Of a stretch of DNA of 64,000 bases, positions 25,504-34,380 are shown piece after piece. Location of the stretch: the NCBI RefSeq assembly GCF_036325985.1, contig NZ_JAUHLI010000001.1, forward strand, positions 124,001 through 188,000, written 5' to 3'. The position numbers and the translations under genes are program-made. This DNA comes from Alkalimonas cellulosilytica (lineage in GTDB: Bacteria > Pseudomonadota > Gammaproteobacteria > Enterobacterales > Alteromonadaceae). Every line of letters begins with the position of its first letter. Positions within the stretch are counted from its first letter, which is position 1. Under the pieces are notes generated by a model. That model did no database searches, was not told the origin of the DNA, and was given only the letters and a program-made list of their open reading frames with translations.

Positions 25504-27695
25504 TAAACGCACATGAAAAGCTCGATTTCCGGGTTCAACGCTGGATATTCCAACAAGGCTGGAACAGCCTTCGGGAAATTCAGTGTTTAGCCATTGAGCC
25601 TATCCTGTCAGCAAATACGGATGTTCTCATCAGCGCTTCCACTGCAGCGGGAAAAACAGAGGCTTTTTTCTTGCCGGCAATCAGTGCCATTGCAGACCAC
25701 TCAAATGGAGTGGGGATCCTATATATTAGCCCATTGAAAGCGCTGATTAACGATCAGGACAGGCGCTTGGAAAGCTTGTCTGATTTGCTCGATATACCGG
25801 TGACTCCTTGGCATGGAGACAGTCCTCAGAGTAAAAAGAGGAAGCTGCGCGCGTCACCGGCAGGGATCGTATTAATTACCCCGGAGTCACTTGAGTCACT
25901 TCTCATTCGTGATGCGGGATGGGTTAAGTCTGCCTTTTCGTCTTTAAAATACATTGTTATCGATGAGTTTCATGCGTTTTTAGGCTCAGAGCGCGGGAAC
26001 CACTTATTGTCGTTATTGCATCGCCTGGAGCATCTGCTTGGGCGCTTAAAAGTGCCGATCCCCAGAGTGGCGCTCAGCGCAACGTTAGGGGATATTGAAA
26101 AGGTCCCTTTTTCGCTGCGTCCAAATCAGTCGTTACCCTGCAAGATCGTAAGAGACTCTGTTTCCTCCGCATCGATCCAGGTTCAAGTTAGAGGGTATGT
26201 AAACCCTGGGCAGATCACCGAGGAAAATCCGGCCGATGCTGAATATCAAATTTGCGAAGATCTGTACAAATTTTGCCGGGGTGGCAATCATTTAGTTTTT
26301 GCCAACAGTAGAGCTCGGACAGAGGGTATTGCCGCAACATTGAGCGATATGTGTGAACAGAATTTGGTGCCGAATGAGTTTTTTCCACATCATGGCTCGT
26401 TATCAAAAGATCTCAGAGAAAGTCTCGAAAAGCGGCTGCAGCAAGAGCAGTACCCCACGACAGCGATTTGCACCATGACGCTTGAGCTCGGTATTGATAT
26501 TGGAAAAGTGAATTCCGTCGTTCAGGTGACGGCACCGCATTCAGTTTCAAGTCTCCGGCAGCGATTGGGGCGCTCAGGACGCCGAGGTGGTCCATCAGTG
26601 TTGCGCATGTTAATTGCTGAGAATGAGATCCAAAAGAACTCAAATATCGCCGATAAGCTTCGCTTAGAGCTCATTCAGTCTATGGCTATGATCAGGTTGC
26701 TCATAAGCGATAAGTGGTTCGAGCCGGCCGACACAAGCCTTTACCACTTCTCAACGCTATTACATCAGATCTTAGCTGTTATCGCGCAATGGGGAAGCAT
26801 AAGAGCTGCTCAATTGTTTAATCTGCTCTGCCGGGAGGGTCCGTTCCGCCATATTACTTTAGACAGTTATAAAGCCTTGCTGAAGCACATGGGAGCTACA
26901 GAGCTCATCACGCAACTGGGGAGTGGAGAGCTGGTGCTGGGCGTTCAAGGAGAGAGAATAACAGGACATTACTCCTTTTACGCGGTATTTAAAACGCCGG
27001 AGGAGTATAGAATTGTAAGTGGAAGCAAAGCCCTCGGTACACTTCCTATAGATTCACTGGTGTTGGTTGGCCAGCACATTGTTTTTGGAGGAAAAAGATG
27101 GCTGGTAAAAGATATCGACACGGATAAAAAGACCATCTACGTTGAACACGCCAAAGGCGGGAGACCACCAAGATTCGGTGGTAGTGGGATGTCAGTTCAT
27201 GACATTGTCCGTCAAGAGATGTTCAACATTTTCTGTAAGGGTGATTATCGAATCCATTACGAGGGACAAAAAATCGATTTCGCGAACAAAGAAGCAAGGG
27301 CTTTGTTTCAAGAAGGCGCCCATTTTTTCAACGATGCTGGTTTACGAGAGAATGCAATTATTCAAGATGGTGCCAATACAGCCATTCTGACATGGAAGGG
27401 TGACAAAACGGTCAATACTATTGCTGCACTTCTCTCTATGCATGGCTTCGAAGTCGGTAACTTTGCAGGAGTCATTGAGGTGATCAAAGCGTCTGCAGCT
27501 GACGTCGTGGAGGCGCTGTGTAATTCGGCAAAGTCAGAGCTCCCTGACGCTACTGAGTTGGCTCAGTCTGTCCCCGAGAAGCGAGTGGATAAATTTGATG
27601 AATTTTTACCTGATGAGCTTCTGGCTATTGGATATGGAGCTCGGGCATTCAGTTTAAGAGGAGCCAAATCTTGGTTAGGATCCCATTTTTCGTGA
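25500..27695 (+). CDS. Lhr/BrxHI-like superfamily 2 DNA helicase
   Basis: A 731-aa DEAD/DEAH-type helicase. It has REIQ near 25-28 (Q-motif position), motif I ASTAAGKT (46-53), motif II DEFH (155-158), motif III SAT (193-195), and motif VI QRLGRSGRRG (354-363). The DEFH box and ~300-residue C-terminal extension with a winged-helix-like region fit Lhr-type helicases such as BrxHI, not RecQ or RNA helicases. It is coupled to the ATPase gene by a 4-nt overlap. It presumably translocates on invading or damaged DNA. No nuclease domain is visible in it. Confidence 0.88.
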   Translation: MINAHEKLDFRVQRWIFQQGWNSLREIQCLAIEPILSANTDVLISASTAAGKTEAFFLPAISAIADHSNGVGILYISPLKALINDQDRRLESLSDLLDIPVTPWHGDSPQSKKRKLRASPAGIVLITPESLESLLIRDAGWVKSAFSSLKYIVIDEFHAFLGSERGNHLLSLLHRLEHLLGRLKVPIPRVALSATLGDIEKVPFSLRPNQSLPCKIVRDSVSSASIQVQVRGYVNPGQITEENPADAEYQICEDLYKFCRGGNHLVFANSRARTEGIAATLSDMCEQNLVPNEFFPHHGSLSKDLRESLEKRLQQEQYPTTAICTMTLELGIDIGKVNSVVQVTAPHSVSSLRQRLGRSGRRGGPSVLRMLIAENEIQKNSNIADKLRLELIQSMAMIRLLISDKWFEPADTSLYHFSTLLHQILAVIAQWGSIRAAQLFNLLCREGPFRHITLDSYKALLKHMGATELITQLGSGELVLGVQGERITGHYSFYAVFKTPEEYRIVSGSKALGTLPIDSLVLVGQHIVFGGKRWLVKDIDTDKKTIYVEHAKGGRPPRFGGSGMSVHDIVRQEMFNIFCKGDYRIHYEGQKIDFANKEARALFQEGAHFFNDAGLRENAIIQDGANTAILTWKGDKTVNTIAALLSMHGFEVGNFAGVIEVIKASAADVVEALCNSAKSELPDATELAQSVPEKRVDKFDEFLPDELLAIGYGARAFSLRGAKSWLGSHFS

Positions 27696-27775
27696 CTGGT
27701 GTTTACGCTTCTTCAATTAGTCGCATACCAAATTGCATGCGGGTTTTCACAGGTACTTTTTACTGAGTATTGGAT

Positions 27776-27801
27776 ATAAAAAAGGATGCCGTAGCACCCT
27801 T
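27776..27801 (-). terminator. Terminator of the protease/small-protein operon
   Basis: On the minus strand AAGGGTGC and GCATCCTT pair over a 4-nt loop, with one G-U pair, and a T6-plus tract follows. It sits between the convergent helicase operon and the minus-strand operon. Confidence 0.75.
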
Positions 27802-27826
27802 CTAAATTAAAGCAGATTCAGTAATT

Positions 27827-28000
27827 TTATAATGTCGCAGCACGCTGCAAATAAACTTTACTCGCCAAATTATATTCGGGCTTCTTAACAACTCCTGCAC
27901 GCTGTGCTTGCTTTAGAAACTCTAGTTGTTTACTCAGCGCTTGGTTATTTTGCTTTTGCGCCTCGACAACAGTTTCAATTTGCTTGGCTAACTCGCTCAT
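27827..28000 (-). CDS. Small coiled-coil protein of unknown function
   Basis: A 57-aa protein with a glutamine-rich amphipathic helix (MSELAKQIETVVEAQKQNNQ onward) and a short basic tail. The ATG at 28000 has ggag 8 nt upstream. An upstream in-frame start inside the protease gene is possible but lacks such a site. It follows the protease gene with 13 nt between its start and the protease stop, so it is probably a cotranscribed partner or regulator. I know no named family. Confidence 0.6.
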   Translation of the reverse strand: MSELAKQIETVVEAQKQNNQALSKQLEFLKQAQRAGVVKKPEYNLASKVYLQRAATL

Positions 28001-28013
28001 AGCGTTCTCCTGA

Positions 28014-28901
28014 TTAACATAGCCTGTGTTTAGAACCAACCAATACAATTCTGTTCATTTTATACATATAATCGTTGCAAAAGTCGTGTAGCATATTTAC
28101 GTCATTGCGTAAGGTTGTGTTGCCAGTGAAGTCGTCTATTTCTAATTTTAAGTCATTTTGCAGCGTTTTGATACCAATCATTCTACCATGACTATGCCAC
28201 CTGTTATTGTCGCTAAGCATCTGCGCAATTTCTTCAGCTCGTTGACTTTTCTCATCGGCGGTAACGACTTGACCTCTTTTATGAGGACAACTTCGGTGGT
28301 TATTCCAATCGCGAAATTTAAACTCTACTAGCCACTTCTTCAGCAAAGAAATGGACAAATCTCGCGCCTGCTCGTACGCACGCAATGAAGCAAGGTCTAG
28401 CGTGTTAAGCATGACAAGTTCTGCATTACTTAATATTTGTCCGTTGCCACTACGAGAGATAAGCTCATTGCATTTGTCTAAGTATCCAAGTGCCGGTACC
28501 CATTTACCCTCGTTGTTTTGCACTTGAGGATCTATAGGACCCAACGAAGATGAGTAATCCATCAAAATTCGGTTTCCAGACATGCACCAAATAGTCCCTG
28601 CAGACATCGCTAAATCTGGAACCAGGAAATCTACGTTAGTATAGAAATGGCGGGTCATCTCAACCATTTTTTCTACCACTTCTGCAGAACCGCCACCTGT
28701 ATTAAGTATGATTAATAAGTTCTTTTTGTTTCCACTATCACTTTGGGAGAAAGCTTCTAGCTGCTGACGGAATAGGTTTTTAGACCAATACTCAATAGGT
28801 CCGTAGTACGTAATAACGTCAGAGTCTGGGAAATGTTGGTCTTGAATGTAACCCAGACGATCTAATAGGAACTGTTCAACAGAGCCATTAACTATACTCA
28901 T
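28014..28901 (-). CDS. ClpP/SppA-fold serine protease (SDH-like)
   Basis: A 295-aa protein of the ClpP/crotonase-fold protease group, closest in look to the SDH (serine dehydrogenase proteinase-like) family. The oxyanion-type loop is ILNTGGGSAEVVEKMVEM (residues 65-82), the likely nucleophile is Ser100 in DLAMSAGTIW, and SSLGPIDPQV follows as in SppA-like proteins. There is no signal peptide or membrane segment, so it acts in the cytoplasm. It is convergent with the TerB-ATPase-helicase operon and sits in the same AT-rich island, so it may be a part of the system or a neighbour. The catalytic base is not obvious by eye. Confidence 0.75.
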   Translation of the reverse strand: MSIVNGSVEQFLLDRLGYIQDQHFPDSDVITYYGPIEYWSKNLFRQQLEAFSQSDSGNKKNLLIILNTGGGSAEVVEKMVEMTRHFYTNVDFLVPDLAMSAGTIWCMSGNRILMDYSSSLGPIDPQVQNNEGKWVPALGYLDKCNELISRSGNGQILSNAELVMLNTLDLASLRAYEQARDLSISLLKKWLVEFKFRDWNNHRSCPHKRGQVVTADEKSQRAEEIAQMLSDNNRWHSHGRMIGIKTLQNDLKLEIDDFTGNTTLRNDVNMLHDFCNDYMYKMNRIVLVGSKHRLC

Positions 28902-29220
28902 TAAGTAACCCTAGCGCTTGGCTTTAAGATTGCTAACTATTACATCATTAATTAAAAATACCAGAGCCACAAAATATAAACAATGATTTATGGAACTAGG
29001 GTCAGATAAATATTAACCTCTTTGCTGTGCTTTAGGCCCGTAGGTCCCCACACTGGAATCGAGGTTAGACTGCTTTTTGGCTTAAAATTTTTTGCGTAGG
29101 GTGGCGGTTTATTTTCAATCTATTCATCCTACTAGATTAGGATGTACAGCAGCATTCACGCTTGAATACCTGTTAATCCCATTGCAGTAGGATTGGTCGA
29201 TCCGACAGGTTATCAAAGCA
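28902..29220. other. Intergenic region with one repeated motif
   Basis: A 319-nt stretch without a convincing gene. It holds agggtcagataaatattaac (28998-29017), a relative of the motif at 17481, 21643 and 32164, and presumably the promoter of the minus-strand protease gene near 28902-28980, which is very AT-rich. It marks the right edge of the island. Confidence 0.45.
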
Positions 29221-30387
29221 CTAACCCCGCAGCACAAACATCTGATAAGCAAACTCAGCGCCGTACTGGCGGTAGATGTTGATTTCTTGCTGGCTATCCA
29301 GCAGAGCCCTTGAATTTGGCAGCTGCGGTTTCATGGCATTGATGCGCTCTTGCAGCGGCTGGTAGTAATTCTGCCAGGCCTGGTCGCTGAGTGAGAACTG
29401 ATCCACCAGTTGATATCCTGCCTCCTGTATTCGTTTGATGCAGGTGGCGATGTTTTGCATATCCGGGTAGCCTTGCTGCCAGAAATCACGCGCTTCCGGG
29501 CTTGGCGTATCCGTCAGCCAAACCAGCTCGCTTAGCACCAGGTAACCACCAGGTTTTAAAAATGTCTTCCAATAGCGCAGCGCCTGCACCAGCCCCATGA
29601 TGTAGGCAGAGCCTTCCGACCAAATCGCATCAAAGCTTTGTTTTGCAAAAGGCAGCTCTGTCATGCTGGAACAAAGTGTCGTCACCCGCTTGGTGAACCC
29701 CAGCACTTGCAGTTGCTGCTGCAAAGCCTCCAGAGCCGTAGGTTCGTTGTCGATTGCGGTGATGCTTGCAGTGGTATGCTCAGCCAGCAGGGTGGTGGCG
29801 ATGCCTTTGCCGCAGCCAATTTCCAGCAGGGTGGCCGGTGGCGGTGTCAGCAGTGCCAGTGCCCGCAAGGTATCTTCTGCGCTGCCCGGCGCCCAATACT
29901 TTAAGCCCTGATAGACGGCCATAAAGTCCGCCATATACTGTTCGTGTTCGTTCATATCGTGTGATAACCATTTTAAGCGCAGGGCTTCTTTTTCAGTGAA
30001 ACCCTGCTGTTTTAGCCAGGAAAAATGAGCATCCGGCGCTGCCTGGTCAATGGCCTGATGCCAGGCCCGCAGCGTTGAGTGCCCTAACAAGCTGGCCAGC
30101 AAATGCCGCGCCTGCTGCTTTTGTGCTATTTCGTGATCCAGTTTCTGCAGGCGGGCCTGCAGCAAATCCTGGTTTAACTTGGCATCGAGGCAGGCTTTGC
30201 TCTCGCTTAGCGATAAGCCACCCGCCTGCAGTTGTTGCAGCAAATACAGTCGCTGCCTGTCTTGCTCGCTATAGAGCCGATAGCCATTGCTTTGGCGTTG
30301 CGCGCGCAGCAATCCCTGCTTTTCGTAATACAACAAAGCGGTACGCGATAGCCCGGCCAGTTTGGCCAGTTCAGATATTCGATACAT
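29221..30387 (-). CDS. MerR-type regulator fused to a SAM methyltransferase
   Basis: A 388-aa two-domain protein. Residues 1-75 form a MerR winged helix-turn-helix (MYRISELAKLAGLSRTALLY, then NGYRLYSEQDRQRL), followed by a coiled coil to about 120. From about 185 a class I methyltransferase domain follows, with motif I LEIGCGKGIATTLL, and motif post-I ITAIDNEPTALEAL. Such fusions suggest that the enzyme domain senses or makes the signal for its own regulator. The ATG at 30387 is preferred (aaagga 7 nt upstream); the TTG further up would add six residues. Its promoter region has the imperfect dyad aactataaagttatag (30420-30435). Confidence 0.88.
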   Translation of the reverse strand: MYRISELAKLAGLSRTALLYYEKQGLLRAQRQSNGYRLYSEQDRQRLYLLQQLQAGGLSLSESKACLDAKLNQDLLQARLQKLDHEIAQKQQARHLLASLLGHSTLRAWHQAIDQAAPDAHFSWLKQQGFTEKEALRLKWLSHDMNEHEQYMADFMAVYQGLKYWAPGSAEDTLRALALLTPPPATLLEIGCGKGIATTLLAEHTTASITAIDNEPTALEALQQQLQVLGFTKRVTTLCSSMTELPFAKQSFDAIWSEGSAYIMGLVQALRYWKTFLKPGGYLVLSELVWLTDTPSPEARDFWQQGYPDMQNIATCIKRIQEAGYQLVDQFSLSDQAWQNYYQPLQERINAMKPQLPNSRALLDSQQEINIYRQYGAEFAYQMFVLRG

Positions 30388-30488
30388 CGCCGGTTCCTTT
30401 ACCAAAGAAATTGCAGCATAAACTATAAAGTTATAGACGGGTCAAGCGATGATCTGTGTTTAAAAGTGCATCAGTTAGCCTGGTTCCA

Positions 30489-31400
30489 CTAAGCCAACTG
30501 CTGATACTGCTGCAAAAAGTCGACAAAAGCGGTGACCCGGGCCGGGCGGAACCTGCCCGGTGGATAGACCGCATAGATACCGCCTTGCGCTAAGCGCCAG
30601 TGGGGCAGCAGCCGGACTAATTGGCCGCTTTGGACCAGCTCACGGGCGCTGTAGTCGGGGAGTATGCCGATGCCGGCTCCGGCCAGCATCAATGCGGTGA
30701 CCGTTTGGGTCGAGCTGGTTTTAAAGGGCGCCTGCAAATACTGACTGTGCTGCACCGTCGCACCGCTCTTTGGATCGGTTTGGCTAAAGCGCCACTGCTG
30801 GGGCTGCTGTAATGGCGTAAAGGCAATAAAGCGCAAATCAGCCAATTCGGCCGGGTGCTGCGGTATGCCGGTTTGAGCCAGATAGGCCGGGGCAGCCAGT
30901 AACCACTGCTCAAAACTGCCGAGTTTTCTGGCCTGCTGGCTGGAGTCTTTTAACCAGCCGGCGCGAATGGTTAAATCTATCCCTTCTTTAATCAGATCTT
31001 TCACCTGATCGCTGCTGCGAAACTCTACCTCCAACGCCGGGTGCTGCGCCATAAACGCGACCACTGCCGGTGCCAGAATGCGGTTGTTGTAATCTTCCGG
31101 CGCACTGAGCACCAGCCTGCCTTGCAACACCTTGTCGCTGCTTTGCAACTGTTGCAAGGCCTGTTGTAGCTCATCGAGCAGGGGCAGGCAGTCGTGCAGC
31201 AGCTGCTCGCCAGCCTGGGTCAGGCTAAGTTGGCGCGTCGTGCGCCGAAACAACGCCACCCCTAATTGTTGCTCCAGCGCTTTTAACTGCAGGCTGATCG
31301 TGGTTTTGCTGCAGCCAAGCTGCTCGGCTGCCGCGGTAAAGCTGCCGGCCAGGTGAAGCTGCTGCACCAGTTGCAGGCTATTTAAATCGGCGTGTTCCAT
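30489..31400 (-). CDS. LysR-family transcriptional regulator
   Basis: A 303-aa regulator with an N-terminal winged helix (FTAAAEQLGCSKTTISLQLK, residues 17-36) and a periplasmic-binding-protein-like effector domain (about 90-295, with LSAPEDYNNRILAP). It is divergent from the NAD(P)-binding protein gene at 31521 and the 120-nt gap presumably holds the shared operator, so that gene is the likely target. Inducer unknown. Confidence 0.92.
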   Translation of the reverse strand: MEHADLNSLQLVQQLHLAGSFTAAAEQLGCSKTTISLQLKALEQQLGVALFRRTTRQLSLTQAGEQLLHDCLPLLDELQQALQQLQSSDKVLQGRLVLSAPEDYNNRILAPAVVAFMAQHPALEVEFRSSDQVKDLIKEGIDLTIRAGWLKDSSQQARKLGSFEQWLLAAPAYLAQTGIPQHPAELADLRFIAFTPLQQPQQWRFSQTDPKSGATVQHSQYLQAPFKTSSTQTVTALMLAGAGIGILPDYSARELVQSGQLVRLLPHWRLAQGGIYAVYPPGRFRPARVTAFVDFLQQYQQLA

Positions 31401-31520
31401 GCTTATTGTTTTAATTAACCAAACAGTGATTTTAATATTAGGTTATTTTTCTGCGTTAATCGAGTGGGCATACTAGCGGCACACTGAAGGTGAATCACAA
31501 AGTAACGTTAGGAGCACAGT

Positions 31521-32159
31521 ATGGAATTAGTCATTTTAGGCGCATCAGGCTTTATCGGCTCGGCCATTACGGCAGAGGCATTAAGCCGCGGCCATCAGGT
31601 TATCGCAGTGGTAAGCCGACCCGAGCGGCTTGAACCCAAAGCGGGGTTAACAGTGGTCGGGCTGGATATAAACGACACCGCAGCCTTAACGGCGTTATTG
31701 CGTGGCAAAGATGTGGTGATCAGCGCCTTTAGCGGCCATGCCCAGCAGGATGTAAAAGGCTATTATGTAAAGGCATTTCAGTCCGTATTTACCGCAGCAA
31801 GCACTGCCAAAGTAGGCCGTTTGCTGGTGGTCGGTGGTGCGGCTACCTTAACCCTGCCCGATGGCAGCCGTTTGCTGGATAGCCCGGATTTCCCGGCAGA
31901 ATACCGCGCTACCGCCGAAGGTGCGGCAGAGGTATTGCAGCAATTACGTAGCCAGAGCACCCTGAGCTGGAGCTTTTTATCGCCGGCAGCCGATATTTTC
32001 CCGGGCGAAAAAACCGGAAGCTTCCGCCTGGGATTGGATGCTTTACTGACCGACAGTCAGGGTAACAGCCGCATTTCTAATGGCGATTATGCGGTGGCGA
32101 TGCTAAACGAAGCGGAGCAGCCACAGCATAGCAACCAACGTTTTTGTGTGGCCTATTAG
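31521..32159 (+). CDS. NAD(P)-binding protein, atypical SDR (NmrA/YwnB-like)
   Basis: A 212-aa Rossmann-fold protein. The nucleotide site is VILGASGFIGSAITAEAL (residues 4-21), followed by a basic/hydrophobic stretch VVSRPERL that often selects NADP. GGAATL is near 110. It belongs to the small atypical short-chain dehydrogenases, often reductases or redox sensors. It is divergent from a LysR gene and has aggagc before its ATG. Substrate unknown. Confidence 0.85.
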   Translation: MELVILGASGFIGSAITAEALSRGHQVIAVVSRPERLEPKAGLTVVGLDINDTAALTALLRGKDVVISAFSGHAQQDVKGYYVKAFQSVFTAASTAKVGRLLVVGGAATLTLPDGSRLLDSPDFPAEYRATAEGAAEVLQQLRSQSTLSWSFLSPAADIFPGEKTGSFRLGLDALLTDSQGNSRISNGDYAVAMLNEAEQPQHSNQRFCVAY

Positions 32160-32287
32160 AATTGGGCCAGATAAAAATTAACCACCCTCTCGGGTGCAGA
32201 ATGGCGACATAAATAACAGCAAGCAACGGCTGGCTGTTGTAAGTCGAAAGGAGGTAAAACAAGCGCCATAGACTCAGAGATTGAGTA

Positions 32288-32293
32288 TATAAT
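32288..32293 (+). promoter_or_regulatory. -10 element before the MFS gene
   Basis: A consensus TATAAT 31 nt before the GTG of the MFS transporter. No clear -35 at 17 nt. It is preceded by a repeat motif at 32164-32183. Confidence 0.4.
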
Positions 32294-32323
32294 GCTGGTT
32301 TTTCCTCATCAGGTCGTTTTGTT

Positions 32324-33562
32324 GTGACTAGCCTTGATAAAACCGTGGATTTGCCGCCCTCGCCGATAGCAACACCTTCGCCAATTTCTACGCCTGCGAT
32401 GATGGTAGTGCCGGTGGTTGGTGCAGTGAGTGTGGTGCACTTGCTCAACGATCTGATCCAGGCGGTATTGCCAGCCATTTATCCGATGCTAAAACAGGAT
32501 TATGCGCTCAGCTTTACCCAGATTGGCCTGATCACGCTGATTTTTCAGCTAACCGCTTCTGTGCTGCAACCTGCTGTGGGTTTTTACACCGACAAACACC
32601 CCAAGCCCGCTTTGCTGCCACTTGGTATGGTGTTTACTCTGCTGGGGCTGGCGCTGCTTAGTCTGGCCCAGCGTTATGATATGCTGCTGTTGGCATCGGC
32701 GATGATAGGGCTGGGCTCCTCAACCTTTCACCCCGAAGCCTCCCGGGTTGCACGGATGGCCTCCGGCGGGCGCTATGGTTTGGCGCAGGCGATGTTTCAG
32801 GTGGGCGGCAATGCCGGCTCAGCGCTTGGGCCTTTGCTGGCTGCGATGATCATTATCCCGCGCGGCCAGGGCAGCATCGGCTGGTTTTGCCTGTTTGCCA
32901 TTGTTGGCATTATGCTGCTGACGCGGGTCAGCCGCTGGGTGGTGCAATCCAATGCCAGACAACGGCTTGGCAGTGCCGCGAAACAGGGCAATGGCTTAAG
33001 CGCCCGCCAAACCCGCCAGGCATTGGGAGTATTGGCGCTGCTGATTTTCTCTAAGTACGTCTATATGACCTGCCTGAGTAATTTCTATACCTTTTACCTG
33101 ATAGAAAAGTTTGAAGTATCGGTGGCCGACTCGCAGCTGTTTTTATTTTTGTTTTTGGCCGCCATCGCCGTGGGTACGCTGGCTGGCGGCCCTATCGGGG
33201 ACCGGTTTGGCCGCAAGTGGGTGATCTGGGTATCGATTTTGGGCGCGGCACCGCTGGCGTTAATGCTGCCTTACAGCAGTTTATTCGGCGCGGCGCTATT
33301 AACGGTGCTGATTGGTCTGGTCATGTCGTCGGCTTTTTCGGCCATTATTGTGTTTGCTCAGGAACTGATGCCGGCCAGGGTAGGGATGATTTCCGGGCTG
33401 TTTTACGGTTTGATGTTTGGCATCAGTGGCATTGCCGCGGCAGTGCTTGGCATGCTGGCAGATGTCACCAGCATAGGCTTTATTTTCAAGCTCTGTGCCT
33501 GGTTTCCGCTGCTGGGCATACTGGCATTCTGGCTGCCGGATATGCGCCGTAGCAGGGCATAG
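32324..33562 (+). CDS. MFS efflux transporter, fosmidomycin-resistance (Fsr) type
   Basis: A 412-aa major facilitator with 12 predicted membrane helices. The N-terminal LNDLIQAVLPAIYPMLK and the GSSTFHPEASRVARMASGG stretch are typical of Fsr-type pumps. These export fosmidomycin and perhaps other small acidic compounds. The start is a GTG; the next ATG at 32399 is possible but would truncate the N-terminus before helix 1. It has its own putative promoter just upstream. Confidence 0.88.
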   Translation: MTSLDKTVDLPPSPIATPSPISTPAMMVVPVVGAVSVVHLLNDLIQAVLPAIYPMLKQDYALSFTQIGLITLIFQLTASVLQPAVGFYTDKHPKPALLPLGMVFTLLGLALLSLAQRYDMLLLASAMIGLGSSTFHPEASRVARMASGGRYGLAQAMFQVGGNAGSALGPLLAAMIIIPRGQGSIGWFCLFAIVGIMLLTRVSRWVVQSNARQRLGSAAKQGNGLSARQTRQALGVLALLIFSKYVYMTCLSNFYTFYLIEKFEVSVADSQLFLFLFLAAIAVGTLAGGPIGDRFGRKWVIWVSILGAAPLALMLPYSSLFGAALLTVLIGLVMSSAFSAIIVFAQELMPARVGMISGLFYGLMFGISGIAAAVLGMLADVTSIGFIFKLCAWFPLLGILAFWLPDMRRSRA

Positions 33563-33723
33563 TTATCAGGAAAACTAACAGCAGATAAAATATACTGTGC
33601 TGTGCCTCAGGCTGGTAAGCTCTGGCCTTGGGATCCGGATGAAACTTTTTGGCTTACCCTATTCCATTGGTGGAGTTGCTTGCTATGCGGTAAGTGGCTT
33701 TTTTGTTCAGTTAAGGTAGTAAC

Positions 33724-34083
33724 ATGAAGCAGTCAGTAAATAAGCAAGTATTTCTTCAAACCATTGGCTATGCACCATGGTTGTTGGTGATTTACAGTGC
33801 CATTTTTCTTGGGATTTGTTTTTTTGAAAGCCCAAGCTACTTGGTGCTTATGCTGGGGGTGCCGTTCGGCTTTTATGCTGCTCTTATCCTGCCATTTTTG
33901 TGGCGCAGGAGTAATGACTGGTTAGGGGCTTTTTTGGTGGTTATCCCTGCTATTTTTTTCTCCATTTGGTCCAGTAACCATTGGGAAGCTGTGCAGACTG
34001 TTTTAGTTGCTGCAGTGGTTACCTGCGTACTATGGTGGTTATTCAAAAACAAGTTTATCAGTTATGTGTCACGTCATACTTAA
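33724..34083 (+). CDS. Unknown small membrane protein
   Basis: A 119-aa protein with about four hydrophobic segments (WLLVIYSAIFLGICFF, LVLMLGVPFGFYAALIL, WLGAFLVVIPAIFFSIW, TVLVAAVVTCVLWWL). A positively charged C-terminus suggests it faces the cytoplasm. The start has ttaagg upstream. No family recognised and no operon partner. Confidence 0.65.
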   Translation: MKQSVNKQVFLQTIGYAPWLLVIYSAIFLGICFFESPSYLVLMLGVPFGFYAALILPFLWRRSNDWLGAFLVVIPAIFFSIWSSNHWEAVQTVLVAAVVTCVLWWLFKNKFISYVSRHT

Positions 34084-34380
34084 TCACCTCCGACATGCAG
34101 AAGTTGTAGCTCTGCAGTGCGGTTAGCTTCGTGCGATTGCGCTGGGGATGAGAATACAAATGAATGTTAGCATCATGCCATTACCGAACTTCGTAAAACT
34201 GCTCTCCTGATTGTGATGTAACTTGGTTCTGCTGCAAAAAACCTGAGAAACCGCCGATCAGCCGGCAGGGATCTGGCAATGGCTGCCAAAATTAGTGCGC
34301 CACTCGCTGATCGCTTTTCCCATCAGAGCGTATTGGTCTATTGGCTTTAGCACCATCCGAATGTCTAACCAAAAGAAGTC

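Noticed and set aside
21907..28901. Complete BREX or tellurite-resistance (ter) locus
   Set aside because: No PglZ, PglX, BrxL, BrxA or BrxC, and no TerZ/A/C/D/E genes are present, only TerB-type domains and the ATPase/helicase.
34084..34380. Intergenic 297 nt before the catalase-like gene
   Set aside because: A few imperfect palindromes (gatcagc... gctgatc) but no gene or RNA that I can support.
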